A DNA stretch of 64,000 nt. Origin: Clarkia xantiana subsp. parviflora. Its lineage: Eukaryota > Streptophyta > Magnoliopsida > Myrtales > Onagraceae. The translations under genes and the position numbers were made by a program. Positions 49,070 through 60,419 of the stretch are shown here, one piece after another (position 1 is the first letter of the stretch; each line of letters begins with the position of its first letter). Location: positions 32,457,263-32,521,262 of the forward strand of contig JAPTYO010000003.1 of assembly GCA_036873135.1 (NCBI GenBank), read 5' to 3'. The notes under the pieces are model-generated. The model was not told the DNA's origin. It was given only the letters and a program-made list of their open reading frames with translations, and did not search any database.

Positions 49070-49922
49070 CAAACGATATTATCCAATTCGGATGTCCGAG
49101 TGAGGAGATATCGGCAAATAAAAAATTGCGAAAAAGCCACAGGCAGCTGCCTACGGAAAAAACAGTGAACTTTCAAATTAGCTAAAACGAAAAATTGACA
49201 TTGGAAATATAAAATAGGCCAAGAATAAATGAAAACGCACCTGAAATCATCCAATTCGGATGTCCGAGTGAGGAGATATCGGCAAATAAAAAATTGCCAA
49301 AAACCCATAGGCTGCTGCCTACGGAAAAAACAGTGAACTTTCAAATTAGCTAAAACGCGAAATTGACATTGGAAATATAAAATAGGCCTAGAATAAATGA
49401 AAACGCACCTGAAATCATCCAATTCGGATGTCCGAGTGAGGATATATCGGCAAATAAAAAATTGCGAAAAAGCCATAGACAGCTGCCTACGGAAAAAACT
49501 ATGAACTTTCAAATTAGCTAAAACGCGAAATTGACATTGGAAATCTAAAATAGGCCTAGAATAAATGAAAACGCACGTGAAATCATCCAATTCGGAGGTC
49601 CGAGTGAGGAGATATCGGCAAATTAAAAATAGCGAAAAACCCATAGGCAGATGCCTATAGAAAAAACAGTGAACTGTGAAATGAGCTAAAACGCGAAATT
49701 GACATTGTAAATATAAAATAGGCCTAGAATAAATGAAAACGCACATGATATCATCCAATTCGGAGGTACGAGTGAGGAGATGTCATCAAATTAAAAATGG
49801 CGAAAAACCCGTAGGCAGCTGCCTAGGGAAAAAACCGTGAAACGAAAAAGTAGCTTAAATGCGAAATTGACCTTGGAATTATAAAATTGGCCTAGAATAA
49901 ATGAAAATGGAGGATTACTATA
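49070..49922. repeat. 168-bp tandem array, five copies (unit 1)
   Basis: CCAATTCGGA recurs at 49083, 49251, 49419, 49587 and 49755, exactly 168 bp apart. The monomer carries GTCCGAGTGAGGAGATATCG, the palindrome AGGCAGCTGCCT, and AATTGACATTGGAAATATA. The last copy is divergent and ends AATGGAGGATTA. Because 168 is a multiple of three, the array stays open in one frame and yields a 231-codon artefact. Confidence 0.96.
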
Positions 49923-50179
49923 TGTTGGATTTTTTTTTTTTATGTGTCATGGTATATCGTCAAACTTACAGATATGTTGAGAGAACTGCAGCTAGGGATG
50001 TCAGTAGGTTTCAACCCGCAGTTTTAAACCACGTCCATATCCGCACCGCATACTTCTCATACAATCCATATCCGTGTGAAATTAAATGGACAACCAGTAG
50101 ACACATCACGACAAAATATTGATAACCAGCAATTAAGTACACCGATAGATTTGTAGAATTTTTCTAAAATTACGTGTGG

Positions 50180-51290
50180 TCGGTATGGTGTGTAGGATTC
50201 CCCGATTTCTTTACAGAAAATCGGGAAGGGGTGTGTTAGAAAAACGGAAATCATTTACCGTCTCGTTTATCATATTTCGGGAGTTTATGAAGTTTTTCGG
50301 GAAAACCGACCCCGATCAAATTAAAGAAAAATCGGGACAGAGTTCCCGAATTTCTGTCCAAATGTCGGGTAAGGAACCCCTTTTTTTTATATTAAATTTC
50401 GGGTAAGTGTCCCTGATATTTGTATAGGATTTCGGGCTGGCCTCCCCGCTTTTGTATCCATATTACGGGGAGGGATTTCCGATTGTCTGTCCAAATATCG
50501 GGGCCTGGGTCCCGTTTTTTCTAAGATATATCGGGTCATGTCCCCGATATTTGTATAAAATTCGGAGAACCGTCCCCGATATTTGTATAAAATTCGGGGA
50601 GACGTCCCCGCTTTATAATCCATATAACGGGGAGGGCTTGCCGATATGCTGCCAAATATCGGTGAAGTGTCCCCGTTCTTTCTCTAAACTATCGGGTAGA
50701 TTTCCCTGTTATTTGTATAATATTACGGGGACCGCTCCCCGTTTGTTTAATTAATCTTCGGTAAGCCCTCCCCGTTTTTCTTATGAAACTGCGGGCTCCC
50801 TGTCCCGAATTTCTTTCAATATAACGGGGACCGTTTCCCGTTTTGGTTTTAAAATTTTGGGAAAGCCTCCCCTATATCTTTATGAAACTTCGGGGTCTCC
50901 TTCCCGAATTTCTGTCCAGATATCGCGATCGCCTCCCCGTTTTATTTTTAAAATTTCGGGAACCGTAACAGTTTAAACATAGCGGGGAATGCTCCCTGAT
51001 TTTTTTTATGGAATATCAGGGAGATATTCCCGAATCTTTTGAAACATATCGGGGACACCTCTCTGATTTTCTTGGAATATCGGGGGTTCCGTTCCCGTGG
51101 AGATGATTATTTTTAGGAAGAACCCTCCCGATTTTCTGGTAAACACTCGGAGAGTCTCTTATGTTCTAATACTCGGATACAACTTCACGACTTTTCAAGT
51201 AAACTTCGGAGAAATCTACCTGAATCTTTGTTAAATTTTCGGAGAGCACCTTCCGATTCTTTAAAGAAACTTCAGGGATTCCTTCCCGAT
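50180..51290. repeat. GC-core palindrome block (unit 1)
   Basis: About 25-30 diverged subunits of roughly 35-45 bp. Each has a CGGGG...CCCCG core and an AT spacer such as ATATTTGTATAAAATT. Adjacent half-cores pair into many small hairpins. It starts GTGTAGGATTCCCCGATTTC and runs to the next CACTA block. Equivalent blocks are at 48113-48555 (partial), 52920-54025, 55940-57130, 59592-60330 and 62787-63530. Confidence 0.88.
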
Positions 51291-51292
51291 TA

Positions 51293-51508
51293 CACTACCA
51301 GAAAAAAAGGCTTTTGGCAACGGGAAAACCCGTCGCTAAAAGCCCGTCGCTAAAAGTATTAGCGACGGGATTTTTCCTGTCGTTGACCCGTCGTTAAAAG
51401 TCCTGCCGGTAATACTTTAGCGACTGGATACTAGACCCGTCGCTATTGTACTAGCGACGGGAAATACCCGTCGCTAAACAGTTTAGCGACAGGCTTATTG
51501 AGGTAGTG
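51293..51508. mobile_element. CACTA-like miniature element (unit 2)
   Basis: Same as the unit 1 copy, one base longer in the A-run. The right end is GGTAGTG, the exact complement of CACTACC. Confidence 0.72.
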
Positions 51509-51801
51509 GTTTTGTGATGTGTAGCGACGGGATTTTCCGTCGCTAAATATTATAGATATTTCAACAAGTACTACTGTCACTAAAACAACAGGACTTGTCA
51601 TTTGGAAAACCAAAACTCATTAAAATTTAATAAATAACATCATTCTTATATTACTTTCACCACAACCATCCTAACAATCGTTCAATCCAAAGTATATAAC
51701 ACTTTAACACCATCCAAATCACTCTTAACATATGAATGCAACAATTTTTAAGAGAATAACAAATCTAAAGCACCGACAAGACCGACCAAACTAGTCAAAA
51801 G

Positions 51802-52654
51802 CAAACGATATTATCCAATTCGGATGTCCGAGTGAGGAGATATCGGCAAATAAAAAATTGCGAAAAAGCCACAGGCAGCTGCCTACGGAAAAAACAGTGA
51901 ACTTTCAAATTAGCTAAAACGAAAAATTGACATTGGAAATATAAAATAGGCCAAGAATAAATGAAAACGCACCTGAAATCATCCAATTCGGATGTCCGAG
52001 TGAGGAGATATCGGCAAATAAAAAATTGCCAAAAACCCATAGGCTGCTGCCTACGGAAAAAACAGTGAACTTTCAAATTAGCTAAAACGCGAAATTGACA
52101 TTGGAAATATAAAATAGGCCTAGAATAAATGAAAACGCACCTGAAATCATCCAATTCGGATGTCCGAGTGAGGATATATCGGCAAATAAAAAATTGCGAA
52201 AAAGCCATAGACAGCTGCCTACGGAAAAAACTATGAACTTTCAAATTAGCTAAAACGCGAAATTGACATTGGAAATCTAAAATAGGCCTAGAATAAATGA
52301 AAACGCACGTGAAATCATCCAATTCGGAGGTCCGAGTGAGGAGATATCGGCAAATTAAAAATAGCGAAAAACCCATAGGCAGATGCCTATAGAAAAAACA
52401 GTGAACTGTGAAATGAGCTAAAACGCGAAATTGACATTGTAAATATAAAATAGGCCTAGAATAAATGAAAACGCACATGATATCATCCAATTCGGAGGTA
52501 CGAGTGAGGAGATGTCATCAAATTAAAAATGGCGAAAAACCCGTAGGCAGCTGCCTAGGGAAAAAACCGTGAAACGAAAAAGTAGCTTAAATGCGAAATT
52601 GACCTTGGAATTATAAAATTGGCCTAGAATAAATGAAAATGGAGGATTACTATA
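51802..52654. repeat. 168-bp tandem array, five copies (unit 2)
   Basis: Same layout as at 49070-49922, shifted by 2732 bp. The conceptual translation is the same, so few or no base changes separate the two. Confidence 0.96.
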
Positions 52655-54029
52655 TGTTGGATTTTTTTTTTTTTTTTTTATGTGTCATGGTATATCGTCA
52701 AACTTACAGATATGTTGAGAGATCTGCAGCTAGGGATGTCAGTAGGTTTCAACCCGCAGTTTTAAACCACGTCCATATCCGCACCGCATACTTCTCATAC
52801 AATCCATATCCGTGTGAAATTAAATGGACAACCAGTAGACACATCACGACGAAATATTGATAACCAGCAATTAAGTACACCGATAGATTTGTAGAATTTT
52901 TCTAAAATTACGTGTGGTCGGTATGGTGTGTAGGATTCCCCGATTTCTTTACAGAAAATCGGGAAGGGGTGTGTTAGAAAAACGGGAATCATTTACCGTC
53001 TCGTTTATCATATTTCGGGAGTTTATGAAGTTTTTCGGGAAAACCGACGCCGATCAAATTAAAGAAAAATCGGGACAGAGTTCCCGAATTTCTGTCCAAA
53101 TGTCGAGTAATGAACCCCTTTTTTTTTATTAAATTTCGGGTAAGTGTCCCCGATATTTGTATAGGATTTGGGGATTGACTCTCCGCTTTTGTATCCATAT
53201 TACGGGGAGGGTTTTCCGATTGTCTGTCCAAATATCGGGGACGGTTTCCCGTTTTTTCTAAGATATATCAGGTTGGGTCCCCGATATTTGTATACAATTC
53301 GGGGAACCGTCCCCGTTATTTGTAAAAAATTCGGGGAACCGTCCCCGCTTTATAATCCATATAACGGGGTGGGCTTGCCGATATGCTGCCAAATATCGGC
53401 AATGTGACCCCGTTCTTTCTCTAAACTATCGGGTAGGTTTCCCCGTTATTTGTATAATATTACGGGGACCCCACCCCGTTTTTTTAATTAAACTTCGGTA
53501 AGCCCTCCCCTTTTTTCTTATGAAACTAGGGGCTCCCTGTCCCGAATTTCTTTCAATATAACGGGGACCGTTTCCCGTTTTGGTTTTAAAATTTTGGGAA
53601 AGCCTCCCCTATATCTTTATGAAACTTCGGGGTCTCCTTCCCGAATTTCTGTCCAGATATCGCGATCGCCTCCCCATTTTATTTTTAAAATTTCGGGAAC
53701 CGTAACAGTTTAAACATAGCGGGGAATGCTCCCTGATTTTTTTTATGGAATATCAGGGAGATATTCCCGAATCTTTTGAAACATATCGGGGACACATCTC
53801 TGATTTTCTTGGAATATCGGGGGTTCCGTTCCCGTGGAGATGATTATTTTTAGGAAGAACCCTCCCGATTTTCTGGTAAACACTCGGAGAGTCTCTTATG
53901 TTCTAATACTCGGATACAACTTCACGACTTTTCAAGTAAACTTCGGAGAAATCTACCTGAATCTTTGTTAAATTTTCGGAGAGCACCTTCCGATTCTTTA
54001 AAGAAACTTCAGGGATTCCTTCCCGATTA

Positions 54030-54198
54030 CACTTCCAGAAAAAAGGCTTTTGGCAACGGGAAAACCCGTCGCTAAAAGTATTAGCGACGGGATTTTTCCT
54101 GTCATTGACCCGTCGTTAAAAGTCCTGCCGGTAATACTTTAGCGACTGGATACTAGACCCGTCGCTATTGTACTAGCGACAGGCTTATTGAGGTAGTG
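54030..54198. mobile_element. CACTA-like miniature element with internal deletion (unit 3)
   Basis: It starts CACTTCCAG (one change in the terminus) and ends GGTAGTG. It lacks two internal stretches present in units 1 and 2, for a length of 169 bp. Confidence 0.68.
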
Positions 54199-54489
54199 GT
54201 TTTGTGATGTGTAGCGACGGGATTTCCCGTCGCTAAATTTTATAGATATTTCAACAAGTACTACTGTCACCAAAACAACAGGACTTGTCATTTGGAAAAC
54301 CAAAACTCATTAAAATTTAATAAATAACATCATTCTTATATTACTTTCACCACAACCATCCTAACAATCGTTCAATTCAAAGTATATAACACTTTAACAA
54401 CATCCAAATCACTCTTAACATATGAATGCACCAATTTTTAAAAGAATAACAAATCTAAAGCACCGACAAGACCGACCAAACTAGTCAAA

Positions 54490-55680
54490 AGCAAACGATA
54501 TTATCCAATTCGGATGTCCGAGCGAGGAGATATCGGCAAATAAAAAATTGCGAAAAACCCATAGGCAGCTGCCTATGGAAAAAACAGTGAACTTTAAAAT
54601 TAGCTAAAACGCGAAATTGACATTGGAAATATAAAATAGGCCTAGAATAAATGAAAACGCACCTGAAATCATCCAATTCGGAGGTCCGATTGAGGAGATA
54701 TCGGCAAATTAAAAATTGCGAAAAACCCATAGGCAGCTGCCTATGGAAAAAACAGTGAACTTTAAAATTAACTAAAACGCGAAATTGACATTGGAAATAT
54801 AAAATAGGCCTAGAATAAATGAAAACGCACATGATATCATCCAATTCGGAGGTCCGAGTGAGGAGATATCGGCAAATTAAAAATTGCGAAAAACCCACAG
54901 GCAGCTGCCTACGGAAAAAATAGTGAACTTTCAAATAAGCTAAAATGCAAAATTGACATTGGAAATATAAAATAGGCCAAGAATAAATGAAAACGCACCT
55001 GAAATCATCCAATTCGGATGTCCGAGTGAGGAGATATCGGCAAATAAAAAATTGCGAAAAACCCATAGGCTGCTGCCTACGGAAAAAACAGTGAACTTTC
55101 ATATTAGCTAAAACGCGAAATTGACATTGGAAATATAAAATAGGTCTAGAATAAATGAAAACGTACCTGAAATCATCCAATTCGGATGTCCGAGTGAGGA
55201 TATATCGGCAAATAAAAAATTGCGAAAAAGCCATAGACAGCTGCCTACGGAAAAAACAGCGAACTTTCAAATTAGCTAAAACGCGAAATTGACATTGGAA
55301 ATCTAAAGTAGGCCTAGAATAAATGAAAACGCACGTGAAATCATCCAATTCGGAGGTCCGAGTGAGGAGATATCGGCAAATTAAAAATTGCGAAAAACCC
55401 ATAGGCAGATGCCTATAGAAAAAACAGTGAACTGTGAAATGAGCTAAAACGCGAAATTGACATTGTAAATATAAAATAGGCCTAGAATAAATGAAAACGC
55501 ACATGATATCATCCAATTCGGAGGTACGAGTGAGGAGATGTCATCAAATTAAAAATGGCGAAAAACCCGTAGGCAGCTGCCTAGGGAAAAAACCGTGAAA
55601 CGAAAAAGTAGCTTAAATGCGAAATTGACCTTGGAATTATAAAATTGGCCTAGAATAAATGAAAATGGAGGATTACTATA
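54490..55680. repeat. 168-bp tandem array, seven copies (unit 3)
   Basis: Same monomer as in units 1 and 2 but two repeats longer (open frame 343 against 231 codons, a difference of 112 = 2 x 56). The last copy again ends in AATGGAGGATTA. Confidence 0.95.
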
Positions 55681-57221
55681 TGTTGGATTTCTTTTTTTTT
55701 TTATGTGTCATGGTATATCGTCAAACTTACAGATATGTTGAGAGAACTGCAGCTAGGGATGTCAGTAGGTTTCAACCCGCAGTTTTAAACCACGTCCATA
55801 TCCGCACCGCATACTTCTCATACAATCCATATTCGTGTGAAATTAAATGGACAACCAGTAGACACATCACGACAAAATATTGATAACCAGCAATTAAGTA
55901 CACCGATAGATTTGTAGAATTTTTCTAAAATTACGTGTGGTCGGTATGGTGTGTAGGATTCCCCGATTTCTTTACAGAAAATCGGGAAGGGGTGTGTTAG
56001 AAAAACGGGAATCATTTACCGTCTCGTTTATCATATTTCGGGAGTTTATGAAGTTTTTCGGGAAAACCGACCCCGATCAAATTAAAGAAAAATCGGGACA
56101 GAGTTCCCGAATTTCTGTCCAAATGTCGGGTAAGGAACCCCTTTTTTTTTTATTAAATTTCGGGTAAGTGTCCCCGATATTTGTATAGGATTTCGGGCTG
56201 GCCTCCCCGCTTTTGTATCCATATTACGGGGAGGGTTTTCCGATTGTCTGTCCAAATATCGGGGCCAGGTTCCCGTTTTTTCTAAGATATATCGGGTCGG
56301 GTCCCCGATATTTGTATAAAATTCGACGAACCGTCCCCGATATTTGTATAAAATTCGGGGAGCCGTCCCCGCTCGTCGTATAAGACCGTGTAGGATTCCC
56401 CGATTTCTTTACAGAAAATCGGGAAGGGGTGTGTCAGAAAAACGGGAATCCTTTCCCGTCTCGTTTATCATATTTCGGGAGTGGGTACCCGATATTTATG
56501 AAGTTTGTCGGGAAAACCGACCCCGATTAAATTAAAGAAAAATCGGGACAGTGTTCCTGAATTTCTGTCCTAATGTCGGGGACGGAACCCCGTTTTTTCT
56601 ATTAAATTTCGGATTTCGGGGAGACCACCCCGCTTTTGTATCCATATAACGGGGAGGAGTTGCCGATTGTCTTAAAATAACGGGGCTGTCTTCCCGTTTT
56701 TTCTAAGATATATCGGGTAGGGTTCCCCGATATTTGTATAAAAATTCGGGGAAACATCCCCGCTTTATTATCCATATAACGGGGTGACTTTGCCGATATT
56801 CTGTCCAAATATCGGGGAGGCATTCCCGTTGTTTCTCTGATATATCGGGTAGGGGTCCTTGATATTTGTATAAGAATACGGGGTACCCTCCCCGTTTTAT
56901 TAATTAATTTTCGGAAACTCCCCGTTATTCTTATGAAACTTCAGGGATCCTTTCCCGAATTTCTTTCAATATAACTGGGACCCTTTCCCGTTTTTGTTTT
57001 AAAATTTTGGGGAAGCCTCCCCTATATCTTTAGGAAACTTCGGGGTCTCCTTCCCGAATTTCTGTCCAGATATCGCGATCGCCTCTCCAGTTTATTTTTA
57101 AAATTCCGGGAACCGTAACAGTTTAAACATAGCGGGAAACGAAAAAGTAGCTTAAATGCGAAATTGACCTTGGAATTATAAAATTGGCCTAGAATAAATG
57201 AAAATGGAGGATTATTTTTTA

Positions 57222-59591
57222 TGAAATCAGTTTTATTTGCATTCTAACTCGTCGTATAAGACCGTGGAATGGTTGAAACCATTTTTCATATCGGAATCAT
57301 AAGCACCAAGTTTTCTGTGATGGTAAGTAAGGAAAAATCTTCGGTTTCGGCCAATTTTCTCATTATTTCAATATAACCTCACTCGGACCCCTATTTTTTA
57401 TGAAATCAGTTTTATTTGCAATCTAGCTCGTCGTATAAGACCGTGGAATGGTTGAAACCATTTCTTATATCGGAATCATAAGCACCAAGTTATCTGTGAT
57501 GGTAAGTAAGGAAAAATCTTCGGTTTCGGCCAATTTTCTCATTTTTTCAATATAACCTCACTCGGACCTCTATTCTTGATGAAATCAGTTTTTATTTGCA
57601 CTCTTACTCGGTATAAGTCCGTGGGATGGTTGAAACCATTCCTCATATCGGAATCATAAGCACCAAGTTTTCTGTGATGGTAAGTAAGGAAAAATATTCG
57701 GTTTCGGCCAATTTTCCCATTATTTCAATATAACCTCACTCGGACCTCTATTTTTATGAAATCAGTTTTATTTGCATTCTAAATCGTCGTATAATACCGT
57801 GGAATGGTTTAAACCATTTCTCATATCGGAATCATAAGCAACAAGTTTTCTGTGATGGTAATTAAGGAAAAATCTTCGGTTTCGGCCAATTTTCTCATTT
57901 TTTCAATATAACCTCACTCGGACCTCTATTCTTGATGAAATCAGTTTTTATTTGCACTCTTACTCGTCGTATAAGTCCGTGGGATGGTTGAAACCATTTC
58001 TCATATCGGAATCATAAGCACCAAGTTTTCTGTGATGGTAAGTAAGGAAAAATCTTCGGTTTCGGCCAATTTTCTCATTTTTTCAATATAACCTCACTCG
58101 GACCTCTATTCTTGATGAAATCAGTTTCATTTGCACTCTTACTCGTCGTATAAGTCCGTGGGATGGTTGAAACCATTTCTCATAACGGAATCATAAGCAC
58201 CAAGTTTTCTGTGATGGTAAGTAAGGAAAAATCTTCGGTTTCGGCCAATTTTCTCATTTTTTCAATATAACCTCACTCGGACCTCTATTCTTGATGAAAT
58301 CAGTTTTATTTGCATTCTAAATCGTCGTATAATACCGTGGAATGGTTTAAACCATTTCTCATATCGGAATCATAAGCACCAAGTTTTCTGTGATGGTAAG
58401 TAAGGAAAAATCTTCGGTTTCGGCCAATTTTCTCATTATTTCAATATAACCTCACTCGGACCCCTATTTTTTATGAAATCAGTTTTATTTGCAATCTAGC
58501 TCGTCGTATAAGACCGTGGAATGGTTGAAACCATTTCTTATTTCGGAATCATAAGCACCAAGTTTTCTGTGATGGTAAGTAAGGAAAAATCTTCGGTTTC
58601 GGTCAATTTTCTCATTATTTCAATATAACCTCACTCGGACCCCTATTTTTTATGAAATCAGTTTTATTTGCAATCTAGCTCGTCGTATAAGACCGTGGAA
58701 TGGTTGAAACCATTTCTTATATCGTAATCATAAGCACCAAGTTTTCTGTGATGGTAAGTAAGGAAAAATCTTCGGTTTCTGCCAATTTTCTCATTATTTC
58801 AATATAACCTCACTCGGACCCCTATTTTTTATGAAATCAGTTTTATTTGCAATCTAGCTCGTCGTATAAGACCGTGGAATGGTTGAAACCATTTCTTATA
58901 TCGGAATCATAAGCACCAAGTTTTCTGTGATGGTAAGTAAGGAAAAATCTTCGGTTTCGGCCAATTTTCTCATTTTTTCAATATAACCTCACTCGGACCT
59001 CTATTCTTGATGAAATCAGTTTTATTTGCACTCTTACTCGTCGTATAAGTCCGTGGGATGGTTGAAACCATTTCTCATATCGGAATCATAAGCACCAAGT
59101 TTTCTGTGATGGTAAGTAAGGAAAAATCTTCGGTTTCGGCCATTTTTCTCATTTTTTCAATATAACCTCACTCGGACCTCTATTTTTTATGAAATCAGTT
59201 TTATTTGCATTCTAACTCGTCGTATAATACCGTGGAATGGTTGAAACGATTTCTCATATCGGAATCATAAGCACCAAGTTTTCTGTAATGGTAAGTAAGG
59301 AAAAATCTTCGGTTTCGGCCAATTTTCTCATTTTTTCAATATAACCTCACTCGGACCTCTATTCTTGATGAAATCAGTTTCATTGCACTCTTACTCGTCG
59401 TATAAGTCCGTGGGATGGTTGAAACTATTTCTCATCTCGGACTCATAAGCACCAAGTTTTCTGTGATGGTAAGTAAGGAAAAATCGTAGATTTCGGCCAA
59501 TTTTCTCATTTTTTCAATATAACCTCACTCGGACCTCTATTTTTTATGAAATCAGTTTTATTTGCATTCTAACTCGTCTTATAAGACCGTG
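57222..59591. repeat. 179-bp satellite array (13 monomers plus a partial), HOR unit 1
   Basis: TGAAATCAG starts monomers at 57222, 57401, 57580, 57757, 57936, 58116, 58295, 58474, 58653, 58832, 59011, 59190, 59369 and 59547 (partial). Monomers carry ACTCGTCGTATAAGACCGTG, TCATATCGGAATCATAAGC, AAGTTTTCTGTGATGGTAAG and CTCACTCGGACCTC. Variants differ at the TTTGCATTC/TTTGCAATC/TTTGCACTC position and in GGTTGAAACC/GGTTTAAACC. Confidence 0.97.
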
Positions 59592-60419
59592 TAGGATTCC
59601 CCGATTTCTTTACAGAAAATCGGGAAGGGGTGTGTCAGAAAAACGGGAATCCTTTCCCGTCTCGTTTATCATATTTCGGGAGTGGGTACCCGATATTTAT
59701 GAAGTTTGTCGGGAAAACCGACCCCGATTAAATTAAAGAAAATCGGGACAGTGTTCCCGAATTTCTGTCCAAATGTCGGGGACGGAACCCCGTTTTTTCT
59801 ATTAAATTTCGGATTTCGGGGAGACCACCCCGCTTTTGTATCCATATAACGGGGAGGAGTTGCCGATTGTCTTAAAATAACGGGGCTGTCTTCCCGTTTT
59901 TTCTAAGATATATCGGGTAGGGTTCCCCGATATTTGTATAAAATTTCGGGGAAACCTCCCCGCTTTATTATCCATATAACGGGGTGACCTTCCCGATATT
60001 CTGTCCAAATATCGGGGAGGCATTCCCGTTGTTTCTCTGATATATCGGGTAGCGGTCCTTGATATTTGTATAAGAATACGGGGTACCCTCCCCGTTTTAT
60101 TAATTAATTTTCGGAAACTCCCCGTTATTCTTATGAAACTTCGGGGATCCTTTCCCGAATTTCTTTCAATATAACTGGGACCCTTTCCCGTTTTTGTTTT
60201 AAAATTTTGGGGAAGCCTCCCCTATATCTTTATGAAACTTCGGGTCTCCTTCCCGAATTTCTGTCCAGATATCGCGATCGCCTCCCCGGTTTATTTTAAA
60301 ATTCCGGGAACCGTAACAGTTTAAACATAGCGGGAAACGAAAAAGTAGCTTAAATGCGAAATTGACCTTGGAATTATAAAATTGGCCTAGAATAAATGAA
60401 AATGGAGGATTATTTTTTA

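Larger units (their letters stand above)
48113..56390. repeat. Tandem array of a 2.7-kb composite unit (three copies)
   Basis: Taking the CACTA-like terminus as phase, units start at 48562, 51293 and 54030 (spacings 2731 and 2737). Each unit contains, in order: a CACTA-like block (about 215 bp), a spacer, a 168-bp array, a 260-bp unique stretch (TTGAGAGA.CTGCAGCTAGGG etc.), and a GC-core palindrome block of about 1.1 kb. Units 1 and 2 are nearly identical. Their 168-bp arrays translate to the same 231 residues, so the duplication is recent or has been homogenised. Unit 3 has two more 168-bp repeats and a 47-bp deletion in the CACTA block. The left edge is truncated at 48113. Confidence 0.95.

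Noticed and set aside
49063..49758. Long minus-strand frames of 231, 231 and 343 codons (49063-49758, 51795-52490, 54485-55516)
   Set aside because: They are the 168-bp satellite read through: 168 is a multiple of three, so a frame open in one monomer stays open in all. The translation is a repeating 56-residue block with no domain, and length follows repeat number.
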